Part shown: piece after piece, positions 19,953-28,831 of the stretch
Layout of the letters: every line of letters begins with the position of its first letter
How positions within the stretch are numbered: position 1 is the stretch's first letter
NCBI RefSeq assembly: GCF_005502465.1
Contig: NZ_SCOT01000004.1
Span: forward strand, 1-64,000
DNA: 64,000 nt
Direction: 5' to 3'
Source of the DNA: Sphingopyxis sp. L1A2A
GTDB taxonomy: Bacteria > Pseudomonadota > Alphaproteobacteria > Sphingomonadales > Sphingomonadaceae
The notes under the pieces: model-generated
What the model saw: only the letters and a program-made list of their open reading frames with translations
The model's database searches: none
What the model was told of the DNA's origin: nothing
Program-made: the position numbers and the translations under genes

Positions 19953-21433
19953 TCCACGCCCCCGATCATCAAGGCTGCCGTCGCTTTCGCGCTGCCGACG
20001 ACCCCCGGGATGCCCGCGCCCGGATGCGTCCCCGCGCCGACGAAATAGAGGTTCGAAATCACATCGTCGCGGTTGTGCGCCCGGAACCACGCCGATTGCC
20101 ACAGCACCGGCTCCAGACTGAACGCGCTGCCGAGATGCGCCGACAGATCGCGCCCGAAATCGGCGGGGGTGTAATGGAAGCTGGTCGCGAGATTGGCCTT
20201 CAGCCCCGGCAGCACCCGCGCCTCGACCTCGTCCAGGATCGCATCGGCAAATTGCTGGCCGAACGCGCCGTCCCAATCGACCTTTGCCTTGCCCAGATGC
20301 GCGACCGGGGCGAGGACGTAGAAGGTCGAGTAACCCTCGGGCGCCATCGCCTTGTCGGTCGCGGTCGGGTGGTGAAGGTAGAGCGAGAAGTCGTCGGGCA
20401 CGACGCCATTCTTGTAAATATCGTCGAGCAGCCCCTTGTAACGCGGGCCGAACAGGATGCTGTGATGCGCGATGTCGGGATACTCGCCTTTGACCCCGAA
20501 ATGGACGACGAACAGCGACGGTGACCAGCGTTTGCGCGCCAGCGACTTGGCGGCTTTCTTGCCGCGTGGATGATCCGACAACAGCGCGGCATAATTGTGC
20601 ATCATGTCGCCGTTCGACGCGATCATATCGGCCTCGCCGCGCCAGCCGCTCGCGGTCTGCACCGCGGTCGCGCGGTCACCCTGCGTTTCGATCTTGGTCA
20701 CCGGATCGGCGAGGCGGAGCGTGCCGCCCAGCCGTTCGAACAGCGCCACCATGCCCGCGACCAGCTTGTTGGTGCCGCCACGCGCGAACCAGACACCGCC
20801 CTCTTTTTCGATCGTGTGGATCAGCGCGTAGATCGAACTGGTGTTCATCGGGTTGCCGCCGACCAGCAGCGTGTGGAACGACAGCGCCTGGCGCAATCTT
20901 TCGTCCTGCACATAAGACGACACAATCGAATAGACGCTGCGCCACGCCTGATATTTCATCAGCGCCGGCGCCGCCTTGATCATTGAGGCGAAATCGAGGA
21001 AGGCGGCCGAGCCGAGCTTGACATAGCCCTCCTCATACACCCCCTTCGAATAGGTCAGGAATTTCTCGTAACCCGCGACATCGGCGGGATTGAGCTTGGC
21101 GATCTCGGCATTGAGCGCCGCTTCGTCGTTCGAATAATCGAAATTGGTGCCATCGGGCCAGTTGAGCCGGTAAAAGGGCATCACCGGGTCGAGCGTCACA
21201 TCGGCGACCATGTCCTGCCCGCTGAGCGCCCATAATTCCTGAAGGCATGGCGGATCGGTGATCACCGTCGGCCCGGCGTCGAAGGTGAACCCCTGCCGCT
21301 GCCAGTGGTAACCGCGCCCGCCAGCCTTGTCGCGCGCCTCGACGATCGTCGTTGCGACCCCCGCCGATTGCAGCCGGATCGCGAGCGCAAGCCCGCCGAA
21401 GCCGGCGCCGATGACGATCGCGGTACGAGTCAT
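19949..21433 (-). CDS. crtI: Phytoene desaturase CrtI
   Basis: A 494-residue FAD-dependent bacterial-type phytoene desaturase that makes lycopene. The N-terminal dinucleotide fold is AIVIGAGFGGLALAIRL followed by EARDKAGGRGY. The C-terminal signature NLYFVGAGTHPGAGIPGV is diagnostic of CrtI. Its start overlaps the crtY stop by 4 bp. The length and motif set match functional enzymes, and no truncation is seen. Confidence 0.97.
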   Translation of the reverse strand: MTRTAIVIGAGFGGLALAIRLQSAGVATTIVEARDKAGGRGYHWQRQGFTFDAGPTVITDPPCLQELWALSGQDMVADVTLDPVMPFYRLNWPDGTNFDYSNDEAALNAEIAKLNPADVAGYEKFLTYSKGVYEEGYVKLGSAAFLDFASMIKAAPALMKYQAWRSVYSIVSSYVQDERLRQALSFHTLLVGGNPMNTSSIYALIHTIEKEGGVWFARGGTNKLVAGMVALFERLGGTLRLADPVTKIETQGDRATAVQTASGWRGEADMIASNGDMMHNYAALLSDHPRGKKAAKSLARKRWSPSLFVVHFGVKGEYPDIAHHSILFGPRYKGLLDDIYKNGVVPDDFSLYLHHPTATDKAMAPEGYSTFYVLAPVAHLGKAKVDWDGAFGQQFADAILDEVEARVLPGLKANLATSFHYTPADFGRDLSAHLGSAFSLEPVLWQSAWFRAHNRDDVISNLYFVGAGTHPGAGIPGVVGSAKATAALMIGGVE

Positions 21434-22587
21434 TTCCAGTCCAGTTTCGCAAGCGCCGCAATCGCGCGGCGTACAGATACGGGCGGCTTGCCCGACAGGA
21501 TGCGCAATTTGTCTGCGGTGTTCGACCGCCCGGCATAGAAGCGCGCGATCAGGCCGGGCGCGAGGCCGTAAAAGCGCTGGAAGATGCGGTAACGCTCGCC
21601 CGGATCGGCGGCGCGGAACAGCAGCGCGCCGAGCATGCGATAGAAACGCTGGCGGCGCCATGACCCCGCGGCGCGACTGCGCAGCCGGACGCCGAGGTCT
21701 CCACGATCGATCAGCGCGGGGAGCGCCGCCGCCGTGCGCACGGCATCGGGCAGCGAATAGCCGGTCATCGCGTGGAATACCCCGGCGCGCACCCCGATCC
21801 GCGCGGTGCGGTCGATCGCGGGCCACAGCCGGTCGAACGCGCCCGCGACGACGACGGGGAGCACCCCGGTTTCCTCGCGCGTGACGGCGGTGACATTCCA
21901 CTGCCGCCGCGCCGCATAGGTCGCGATCCGGTCGCGCACCGCTGCGACGTCAAGGTCCGGGGTGTCACTGTAATAGGTGTCCTCGACAAAGACCGTCTCG
22001 GCATCGAAAGGCAGCAGATAGACGAAGCGATAGCCGTCCATTTGCTCGACGGTCGCGTCCATTACCAGCGGGCGGTCGATTCCATGCCCGCCCTCGACGG
22101 TCAGCGCCTGCCCGACGAATTTCTGCCAGCCGCAGTCGAGCATCGCCAGTTTCCCGACACCGCGCGCGTCGATGACATGCTTTGCCGACAGCCGCCCGCC
22201 GCGCGCCAGCAGCACATGGTCGGGCGCGACATGTTTGGCCTTGTCGGCGATGATCCGCCCCGGCGGCAGTGCCGCGGCGACCGCTTCGGCGAGCGCCTCG
22301 CCGGTAATGCTCTTATACCCCATCCGTACCCGGCGCTCGCGCGCGGGGAAGGCGACGTCATAGCTGTCCCAATGGTGGCGGACGAGCGGCGCGACGAGCC
22401 AGCGATCGCGCTTGGCAATGTCGCTGTCGAAGAAGGACCAGATATGATTGCCGCCGATGGCGCCCGGTTCGACCAGCCGCACGTCGAGCGCGGGGCGCTT
22501 TGCCGCAAGCGCCAGCGCGGCGAGCCCACCGGCCAGCCCGCCGCCGACGATGGCAATGTCGCAATAATCGGGTTCGGCCGCGGTCAT
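21430..22587 (-). CDS. crtY: Lycopene beta-cyclase CrtY
   Basis: A 385-residue CrtY-type lycopene cyclase that forms the beta-ionone rings of beta-carotene. It shows the N-terminal NAD(P)/FAD fold CDIAIVGGGLAGGLAALAL, the family segment GGNHIWSFFDSDI, the central FVYLLPFDAETVFVEDTYYSD and IGVRAGVFHAMTGYSLPDAV. It is the first gene of the seven-gene leftward chain and starts 46 bases from the divergent hydroxylase gene, so the promoters must overlap. Confidence 0.96.
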   Translation of the reverse strand: MTAAEPDYCDIAIVGGGLAGGLAALALAAKRPALDVRLVEPGAIGGNHIWSFFDSDIAKRDRWLVAPLVRHHWDSYDVAFPARERRVRMGYKSITGEALAEAVAAALPPGRIIADKAKHVAPDHVLLARGGRLSAKHVIDARGVGKLAMLDCGWQKFVGQALTVEGGHGIDRPLVMDATVEQMDGYRFVYLLPFDAETVFVEDTYYSDTPDLDVAAVRDRIATYAARRQWNVTAVTREETGVLPVVVAGAFDRLWPAIDRTARIGVRAGVFHAMTGYSLPDAVRTAAALPALIDRGDLGVRLRSRAAGSWRRQRFYRMLGALLFRAADPGERYRIFQRFYGLAPGLIARFYAGRSNTADKLRILSGKPPVSVRRAIAALAKLDWK

Positions 22588-22633
22588 CCGTCCGCCCTAG
22601 CCGCCGCGCGCGCGGGCGGCTATCGCTTCATGC

Positions 22634-23386
22634 ATGGATGCGATCATTTTCTCCGCGCTAGCGATGACCGCGATCGTCGGGGTCCGCTACCTGATCAGCA
22701 GCGGCGGTTTTGCGCTGGCGACGCGGATCAGACACCCCGGCCTCTATCGCGGGCTGGAACCGCAGATACGGCGCGAGATCGGCTGGAGCCTCGCCAGCGC
22801 CGCGATTTACGGGGTCCCCGCGGGCATCGTCGCATGGGGGTGGCAGGCGCACGGCTGGACGCGCATCTACACCCACGTCGATGCCTGGCCGCTCTGGTAT
22901 CTGCCGGTCAGCCTGCTCGCCTATCTGCTCGCGCACGACAGCTGGTTCTACTGGACCCACCGCTGGATGCATCGACCGCGCCCGTTCCGCATCGCGCATG
23001 CGGTGCATCATGACAGCCGCCCGCCGACCGCCTGGGCGGCGATGAGTTTCCATCCGATCGAGGCGATCACCGGCGCGGTTGCCATTCCGGCGCTGGTGTT
23101 TCTGATCCCGATCCATGTCGCGGTGCTGGGACTGGTGCTGACGATCATGACGGTGATGGGGGTCGGCAATCATATGGGGTGGGAAATGTTCCCGCGCGCG
23201 CTTGTTCATGGACCAGTCGGGCGGTGGCTGATAACCGCAACGCATCACGAGCAGCATCATGCCGCTTACCGGGGGAATTATGGCCTGTATTTCCGTTTCT
23301 GGGACAAGATTTGCGGCACCGATATTGGGCTTGGCAGTTTTGCCGATGCTCACAGCCGCAGCGAGCGCGCCGCCGCCGACAATTGA
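22634..23386 (+). CDS. Sterol desaturase/fatty acid hydroxylase family protein, possible carotenoid hydroxylase
   Basis: A 250-residue membrane di-iron oxygenase. The histidine clusters are visible: HDSWFYWTHRWMH, HAVHHDS and HEQHH, plus GNHMGWE between membrane helices. The family hydroxylates or desaturates lipids and isoprenoids. Being divergent from crtY by 46 bases makes a xanthophyll-forming hydroxylation of the beta-ring the best guess. It is not a classical CrtZ by sequence layout, so I give no symbol. Its 3' end overlaps the next gene by 107 bases. Confidence 0.85.
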   Translation: MDAIIFSALAMTAIVGVRYLISSGGFALATRIRHPGLYRGLEPQIRREIGWSLASAAIYGVPAGIVAWGWQAHGWTRIYTHVDAWPLWYLPVSLLAYLLAHDSWFYWTHRWMHRPRPFRIAHAVHHDSRPPTAWAAMSFHPIEAITGAVAIPALVFLIPIHVAVLGLVLTIMTVMGVGNHMGWEMFPRALVHGPVGRWLITATHHEQHHAAYRGNYGLYFRFWDKICGTDIGLGSFADAHSRSERAAADN

Positions 23387-23741
23387 CGTCAGCGTAGCCG
23401 GATTGCGCAGTACCAAGGGACAGATACTCGTCTGCCTGACCGCCAACCCCAAGGCATTTCCCGATTGCAGCAAGGACAAGGCGTCGGTGCGGCTGGCGGT
23501 GAAAGCCGCGAACGCGGGTCATTTCAAGGTCGCCGCCCCCGTGGATGGCACCTATGCCATCGCCGTCGTCCACGATGAAAACAGCAACAACAAGATGGAT
23601 ATGGCGCTGTTCATGCCCAAGGAAGGCTTCGGCTTTTCGCGCAATCCCGCGATCGGCATGGGGGCGCCCAAGTTCAAATCGGCCAGCTTTGCGATCACCG
23701 GCGACACACGCCAGGCGATCAAGATGAAATATATGCTCTAG
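23280..23741 (+). CDS. Secreted DUF2141 domain protein
   Basis: A 153-residue exported protein. The signal peptide runs to about ALVLPMLTAAASA; the mature part has DUF2141 features (GQILVCLTANPKAFPDC, then HDENSNNKMDMALFMPKEGFGFS). Function is unknown; homologues are periplasmic beta-sandwich proteins often found by carotenoid or lipid genes. The ATG at 23280 is preceded by GGGGGAA. The signal-peptide part overlaps the hydroxylase gene in another frame by 107 bases. The frame stays open to 23259. Confidence 0.82.
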   Translation: MACISVSGTRFAAPILGLAVLPMLTAAASAPPPTIDVSVAGLRSTKGQILVCLTANPKAFPDCSKDKASVRLAVKAANAGHFKVAAPVDGTYAIAVVHDENSNNKMDMALFMPKEGFGFSRNPAIGMGAPKFKSASFAITGDTRQAIKMKYML

Positions 23742-23774
23742 TGAGCATCGCGGCGCCCGGCTAAAGCAGGGCGC

Positions 23775-25484
23775 GTGACCGCGCTATCCCCCCGCATCGC
23801 CGCTTTTGCCGACCGCTGGCCCAAGCTGATTGCTCTCGCGCTCGGCGCCGTTTCGGCGACTGGATTTGCGCCCTTGCATTTGTGGCCACTGACTTTGCTC
23901 GCGCTCGCGGGCTGGTTGGCGCTGGTGGCGCGCAGTCCCAAGGGCTGGCGAACGTTCGGCATCGGCTGGGCGTTCGGGGTCGGGCATTTTGTCGTCGGAC
24001 TGAACTGGATCGCAACGGCGTTCACCTATCAGGCGGCGATGCCCGCATGGCTGGGGTGGGTCGCGGTGGTGCTGCTGGCGCTTTATCTGGCGGTGTATCC
24101 GGCGTTGGCCGCGTGGGGGGCGTGGGCCATGACCAACTTCGTCGCCCCCGCGCAGGCGGGGACCGACAGCGCAACGCCGCCAACGGCCCCCGCCTTCGCG
24201 GGGGCGACGCTGTCCTTCATCCTCGCTTTCGCGGCGCTGTGGACGCTCACAGAATGGCTGCGCAGCTGGGTGTTCACTGGCTTTGCGTGGAATCCGCTGA
24301 GTGCGATCATCGCGCCGATGACGCCGATGCTCTCAACGACGCGGCTGGTCGGTACCTACGGAATGTCCGCGATCGTCATGCTGGCGGCCGGGTTTGTTGT
24401 TGTCCAAGCGGCGCAATGGCTGCCCGCATGGCGGCGGGCACTCGGCCCGTCGTTGAAGGATGGCACATTTCCGTCCATCATTCTCGGCGGTATATTGGTC
24501 GCGGCCGCAGTCATCACGCTGGTATTTGCTCAGGCCAGCGCAGTTGGCAATTTGGTGGACACCACCGTCAATGCGGCGGATTCGCCGCAACCGAAAACCA
24601 TCCCCATCACCGTCGTCCAGCCCAATGTCGGGCAAGCCGACAAATGGGTCGGCGCCAAGGCAGACGCCAATTTCGCCAAGCTCGCGCGGCTGACCGCGCC
24701 GAAGGACGATACCCCGCGGCTGATCCTGTGGCCCGAGGCGGCGGTGCCCGATTATCTCGAGGCGGGCTATCCGCTGCCCTATTATGACCGCTCGCCCGCC
24801 GCGGCGCGGGCACGGTTGACCGCGCTGATGAACCCCGGCGACCTGATGCTGCTTGGCGCATTGAAGCTCGAGCTCGACAAGACCGGCGACGTCGTCGGCG
24901 CCCGCAACGCGGTGATGACTGTCCACGCCGACGGCACCCTCGGCCCACGTTATGACAAGGCGCATCTGGTCCCTTATGGCGAATATCTGCCGCTGCGCCC
25001 AGTGCTGTCGGCGATCGGCCTGTCGCGGCTCGCCCCCGGCGACATCGATTTCTGGCCCGGTCCGGGCGCACGCACGCTCGACCTGGGCGCCTTTGGCCGC
25101 GCCGGGCTGCAAATCTGTTACGAGATCATCTTTTCGGGGCAGGTCGTCGACCGCGAGCACCGCCCCGATTTCATCTTCAACCCGTCGAACGACGCATGGT
25201 TCGGCGGCTGGGGGCCGCCGCAGCATCTGGCGCAGGCGCGGCTGCGCGCGATCGAGGAAGGGCTGCCGGTCGTGCGCGCCACCCCGACCGGGATCAGCGC
25301 GGTGATCGACGCCGATGGCCGCGTCCTCGAATCGCTGCCGATGCACGTCGCGGGACGGATCGACACCGTCGTGCCGCCCGCGCATGCCCCGACGCTGTTC
25401 GCGCGTCATGGCAACATGCTGCCGGTCGGATTTGCGCTGCTGTTGCTCGCGGCGGCCATTGCCTTTCGCCGCCGCGGACGCTAA
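23775..25484 (+). CDS. lnt: Apolipoprotein N-acyltransferase Lnt
   Basis: A 569-residue inner-membrane enzyme that N-acylates the lipoprotein amino-terminal cysteine, completing lipoprotein maturation. It has N-terminal membrane helices, a periplasmic nitrilase domain and a C-terminal helix. The catalytic triad fits Glu321 (LWPEAAVPDY), Lys395 (YDKAHLVPYGEYLP) and Cys448 (LQICYEIIF). The start is GTG at 23775. The protein is somewhat longer than usual, partly because residues about 123-145 are encoded by a palindromic repeat inserted in frame. Confidence 0.95.
   Translation: MTALSPRIAAFADRWPKLIALALGAVSATGFAPLHLWPLTLLALAGWLALVARSPKGWRTFGIGWAFGVGHFVVGLNWIATAFTYQAAMPAWLGWVAVVLLALYLAVYPALAAWGAWAMTNFVAPAQAGTDSATPPTAPAFAGATLSFILAFAALWTLTEWLRSWVFTGFAWNPLSAIIAPMTPMLSTTRLVGTYGMSAIVMLAAGFVVVQAAQWLPAWRRALGPSLKDGTFPSIILGGILVAAAVITLVFAQASAVGNLVDTTVNAADSPQPKTIPITVVQPNVGQADKWVGAKADANFAKLARLTAPKDDTPRLILWPEAAVPDYLEAGYPLPYYDRSPAAARARLTALMNPGDLMLLGALKLELDKTGDVVGARNAVMTVHADGTLGPRYDKAHLVPYGEYLPLRPVLSAIGLSRLAPGDIDFWPGPGARTLDLGAFGRAGLQICYEIIFSGQVVDREHRPDFIFNPSNDAWFGGWGPPQHLAQARLRAIEEGLPVVRATPTGISAVIDADGRVLESLPMHVAGRIDTVVPPAHAPTLFARHGNMLPVGFALLLLAAAIAFRRRGR
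24141..24208. repeat. Palindromic repeat embedded in the lnt coding sequence
   Basis: Arms at 24141-24162 and 24186-24208 are near-complementary: GTCGCCCCCGCGCAGGCGGG against CCCCCGCCTTCGCGGGGGCGAC. The two are separated by about 23 bases. The element is read through in frame as an alanine/proline/threonine-rich stretch between two membrane helices of Lnt. It has the form of the mobile GC-rich palindromes often found between sphingomonad genes. Confidence 0.75.
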
Positions 25485-25496
25485 CAGCACCCGCAC

Positions 25497-25512
25497 ATAA
25501 AGCATCCTTTAT
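25497..25512. promoter_or_regulatory. ATAAAG-CATC-CTTTAT palindrome upstream of metK
   Basis: A perfect 6-4-6 inverted repeat 40 bases before the metK start and just after lnt. Its AT-richness stands out in this GC-rich DNA. It is a candidate operator for methionine-cycle control, for example by an ArsR-type S-adenosylhomocysteine sensor (SahR-like). The regulator assignment is a guess. Confidence 0.5.
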
Positions 25513-25551
25513 ATCCGATTCCCCTCTGATCAATTCCAAGAAGGCTCCCCC

Positions 25552-26775
25552 ATGCGCAACAGCTTCCTCTTCACCTCTGAAAGCGTGTCCGAAGGACATC
25601 CCGACAAGGTGGCCGACCAGATCAGCGATTCGATCGTCGACCTGTTCCTGTCGAAGGATCCCGAGGCGCGCGTAGCCTGCGAAACGCTGACCACGACGCA
25701 GCTTGTCGTGCTGGCGGGTGAAATTCGTGGGCGCGGGATCATGGACGAAGACGGCAATTGGGCGCCGGGCGTGCCCGAGGAAGTCGAGGCCGCGGTGCGC
25801 GCGACCGTCCGCGACATCGGCTATGAACAGTCGGGTTTCCACTGGCAGACGTTCCGTTTTGAGAACAATCTGCACCCGCAATCGGCGCATATCGCGCAGG
25901 GCGTCGATGCCGGCGAGAACAAGGACGAGGGCGCAGGCGATCAGGGGATCATGTTCGGCTATGCGTCGGACGAAACCCCCGACCTGATGCCCGCAACGCT
26001 GGATTACAGCCACAAGATCCTCGAGCGCATGGCCGCCGACCGCAAGGCGGGCAACGCGCCGTTCCTCGAGCCCGACGCCAAGAGCCAGGTCACGCTGCGC
26101 TACGCCAACGAACGCCCGGTCGAAGCGACCGCGATCGTCGTGTCGACCCAGCATGCGCCGGGCTATTTCTTTCACAACGGCGACGGCGACGAGGCGAAGT
26201 ACACCGAACTGCGCAAATATGTGCTGGGCGTGATCGCCGATGTGCTGCCCGCCGAGCTGCTGACCGCCAACACCGTCTATCACATCAACCCGACCGGCTG
26301 TTTCGAGATCGGCGGCCCCGACGGCGACGCCGGGCTGACCGGCCGCAAGATCATCGTCGACACTTATGGCGGCGCGGCGCCGCACGGCGGCGGCGCATTC
26401 AGCGGCAAGGATCCGACGAAGGTTGACCGTTCGGCGGCCTATATCACCCGCTATCTGGCCAAGAATATCGTTGCCGCCGGGCTCGCGCGCCGCTGCACGA
26501 TCCAGCTGTCCTATGCGATCGGCGTTGCCGAACCGCTGTCGATCTATGTCGATCTGCACGGCACCGGCACCGTCGAGGAAAGCCGCATCGAAGCGGCGAT
26601 CCCGCAGCTGGTGCGCCTGACCCCGAAGGGCATCCGCACCCATCTCGGGCTCAACAAGCCGATCTACAAGCAGACCGCCGCCTATGGCCATTTCGGCCGC
26701 ACGTCCGAAGGCGACAGCTTCCCGTGGGAACGCACCGACCTGACCGACAAGCTGAAAGCCGCGCTCGCCGCCTGA
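25552..26775 (+). CDS. metK: S-adenosylmethionine synthetase MetK
   Basis: A 407-residue cytoplasmic enzyme making S-adenosylmethionine from methionine and ATP. Signatures: [14 protein letters not shown] (first ATP motif), [12 protein letters not shown] and the phosphate loop [17 protein letters not shown]. The length is slightly above the usual 385-400 residues, and the typical alphaproteobacterial layout is kept. The ATG at 25552 follows an AGAAGG ribosome-binding site. A palindrome at 25497-25512 lies in its short leader. No SAM riboswitch was recognised. Confidence 0.98.
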   Translation: MRNSFLFTSESVSEGHPDKVADQISDSIVDLFLSKDPEARVACETLTTTQLVVLAGEIRGRGIMDEDGNWAPGVPEEVEAAVRATVRDIGYEQSGFHWQTFRFENNLHPQSAHIAQGVDAGENKDEGAGDQGIMFGYASDETPDLMPATLDYSHKILERMAADRKAGNAPFLEPDAKSQVTLRYANERPVEATAIVVSTQHAPGYFFHNGDGDEAKYTELRKYVLGVIADVLPAELLTANTVYHINPTGCFEIGGPDGDAGLTGRKIIVDTYGGAAPHGGGAFSGKDPTKVDRSAAYITRYLAKNIVAAGLARRCTIQLSYAIGVAEPLSIYVDLHGTGTVEESRIEAAIPQLVRLTPKGIRTHLGLNKPIYKQTAAYGHFGRTSEGDSFPWERTDLTDKLKAALAA

Positions 26776-26845
26776 GGCGACGCCGCAGCGCTTGCCATCA
26801 TCGTCCCGATCTGACAGCACTCGCGTCGGATCGGGGAGGTTGCGC

Positions 26846-27937
26846 ATGGCAAGTCATTGGTTGAAAATCCTTTTGGCAGCGCTGGTTGCCACGGGCATCG
26901 GGGCCGCGCCCGCGGCGGCGCAACAGCCGCTGCCGCTCAAGGATGGCAAGGCGTGGAAACACAAGCATAGCGGCATCGTCGTTCCAGCGACGCTGGGCGG
27001 CGCGGCGCGCGAGCGTGGCATGGCCTATGCCGCCGACGATCTCGACGTCGGCCTGTCCTACATTGTCGGCGATGCCGTCGAATCGATGTCCTTCTATGTG
27101 TTCCGCAAGACCAACGGCGCGGTGCCGGTGTGGTTCGCGCAGGCGCAATGGGGGATCGAGAATCGCGACACGTTCGGCCACCCGGCGATCGCGATGGCCG
27201 CGCAAGCCTTTGTCCCGCCGAACCAATCGACCGCATCGGGGTTGAAAGCTGTCTATGAGCCAAAGGGCGGCGCGTATCGCAGCACGGGCGTGGCGATGCT
27301 GCAGGTCGGGGATTGGTACGTCAAGCTGCGCGCCTCGTCGCAGACACGCTCGCCCGCCGAGCTTTCGCAGTGGATGGACGCCGCATTGGCGGAAATCCAG
27401 TGGCCGCGGAAAATTCCCCTCGCGCCTGAAGCGGCGCCCATCGGCGATTGCACCGCCCCGCTCAGCTTTCCGGTCGCGGCAAAGGACGCCCCGAAAAACA
27501 GCGGTGCGGACATGATGTCCAGCCTATTGACCATGGCCGCGGCGCGCAGCAAAGCCAAACCGACGCCCGAGACGACCGCTGCGCTCGCCGCCGCGCGCTG
27601 GTGCCGCGACCCGGATCTCGGCGGCAATACAAGGGTCTATCGTCAGAATGCCGATGCCGAAAATTACCTGCTGGCGGTTGGCGACAACGGCAATGGTATC
27701 TGGGTCGGACCTGACCCCGGGGCAAAGCTGATCGCGATGACCGAAAAGGGCAAGCCGGCCGAACCGCGTTATGCCATCACCGCGGTGACCGCGACGCAGA
27801 ATATCGGTTTCGCCGCGCAGGACCAGCTGCCCTCACCGCAGCGCGTCATGGAGATTGTCGCCGCAAACCGCCGCGTCACGGCCGTTCCAACTTGGGGCAA
27901 GAACAAAACGATCAGCATCAACAACGACGCGCTTTAA
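26846..27937 (+). CDS. Secreted protein of unknown function
   Basis: A 363-residue protein with a signal peptide (LKILLAALVATGIG, cleavage near AAAQQ). The mature protein begins PLPLKDGKAWKHKHSGIVVP and contains aromatic-rich beta-type segments (GDAVESMSFYVFRKT, VGDWYVKLRASSQ), then a proline-rich linker and a second half with a conserved-looking cysteine. I recognise no characterised family. The ATG at 26846 has a GGGGAGG ribosome-binding site; the upstream extension is ignored. It sits between metK and trmB on the same strand. Confidence 0.72.
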   Translation: MASHWLKILLAALVATGIGAAPAAAQQPLPLKDGKAWKHKHSGIVVPATLGGAARERGMAYAADDLDVGLSYIVGDAVESMSFYVFRKTNGAVPVWFAQAQWGIENRDTFGHPAIAMAAQAFVPPNQSTASGLKAVYEPKGGAYRSTGVAMLQVGDWYVKLRASSQTRSPAELSQWMDAALAEIQWPRKIPLAPEAAPIGDCTAPLSFPVAAKDAPKNSGADMMSSLLTMAAARSKAKPTPETTAALAAARWCRDPDLGGNTRVYRQNADAENYLLAVGDNGNGIWVGPDPGAKLIAMTEKGKPAEPRYAITAVTATQNIGFAAQDQLPSPQRVMEIVAANRRVTAVPTWGKNKTISINNDAL

Positions 27938-27985
27938 GCGCGTGCTGCCTTGCGGCGGCCCGGTCGCGGCGCTAACCGGCGCGGC

Positions 27986-28699
27986 ATGACTGCACACAAG
28001 CCCGGCGATCCGACGACGATCAACCGCCTCTATGGCCGCTCAAAGGGCAAGCCGCTGCGCGCCGGACAGCAGGATCTGGTCGACACGCTGTTGCCGCAGA
28101 TCGCGGTTCCCGGCGATGGCGATGTCACCGCCGAGGCGCTGTTCGGCTATGACCGACCGCTCCATTTCGAAATCGGTTTTGGCGGCGGCGAGCATATGGC
28201 GGGACGCGCCGACATGCTGCCCGATCACGGCTTCATCGGCGCCGAGCCGTTCATCAACGGTGTCGCGCAGGCGCTCGTCCATATCGCGGGGGATCATGGT
28301 GCGAAGTTGCCGCTGGCCAACGTCCGCATCCATCATGGCGACGCGCTGGAGGTGTTGCAGCGCATCCCCGACGGCGCGCTGAGCTTTGCCTATCTGCTCC
28401 ATCCCGATCCCTGGCCCAAGGCGCGCCATGCCAAGCGGCGGATGATGAACGACGGCCCGCTCGACCTGATCGCGGCCAAGCTGAAACCCGGCGGCGAGTT
28501 CCGCTTCGGCACCGACCACCCGATCTATCTCGGGCACGCGCTGATGGTCATGCGCCGCCACCGCCACCAGTTCGAATGGCTGGCCGAGGACGCACAGGAT
28601 TTCCAGAACCGGCCGGGCGGCTGGCCCGAAACGCGTTATGAAGCCAAGGCGCGCCGGCTGGGCCACGAAGTCTGGTATTTTCGCTGGAGGCGTATATAG
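27986..28699 (+). CDS. trmB: tRNA (guanine-N7-)-methyltransferase TrmB
   Basis: A 237-residue SAM-dependent enzyme forming m7G46 in tRNA. Family motifs: LHFEIGFGGGEHM (SAM-binding loop), FIGAEPFINGV, the HPDPWPKARHAKRRM signature, and FGTDHPIYLGHALMVM. The C-terminal TRYEAKARRLGHEVWYFRW is also characteristic. The start is the ATG at 27986. It is the last core-genome gene before the integrase at 28832 and appears intact, so any insertion occurred beyond its stop codon. Confidence 0.96.
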   Translation: MTAHKPGDPTTINRLYGRSKGKPLRAGQQDLVDTLLPQIAVPGDGDVTAEALFGYDRPLHFEIGFGGGEHMAGRADMLPDHGFIGAEPFINGVAQALVHIAGDHGAKLPLANVRIHHGDALEVLQRIPDGALSFAYLLHPDPWPKARHAKRRMMNDGPLDLIAAKLKPGGEFRFGTDHPIYLGHALMVMRRHRHQFEWLAEDAQDFQNRPGGWPETRYEAKARRLGHEVWYFRWRRI

Positions 28700-28719
28700 G
28701 AGTGCTATAGGGTTGAAAA

Positions 28720-28737
28720 GGCTAGTTTTTTATAGCC
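28720..28737. terminator. Short hairpin after trmB, possible terminator or island edge
   Basis: GGCTA at 28720-28724 pairs with TAGCC at 28733-28737 around a T-rich loop. It is flanked by the imperfect pair GCTATAGGG (28704-28712) and CCCTATGC (28742-28749). It may terminate trmB transcription. As imperfect arms around a core next to an integrase, it could also belong to the recombination site; no second copy is available here to test that. Confidence 0.4.
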
Positions 28738-28831
28738 ACTCCCTATGCTATCTTTTCCCCAATTACGCGGCAATTTCCGCCACGGTGATTGCCGGGTGAT
28801 TGCTGGAAACGCCGTATTGGGAGACCAATTT

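Noticed and set aside
25485..25551. Possible SAM riboswitch before metK
   Set aside because: The leader is only 67 bases and I could not fit any known SAM riboswitch fold; only a short palindrome is supported.
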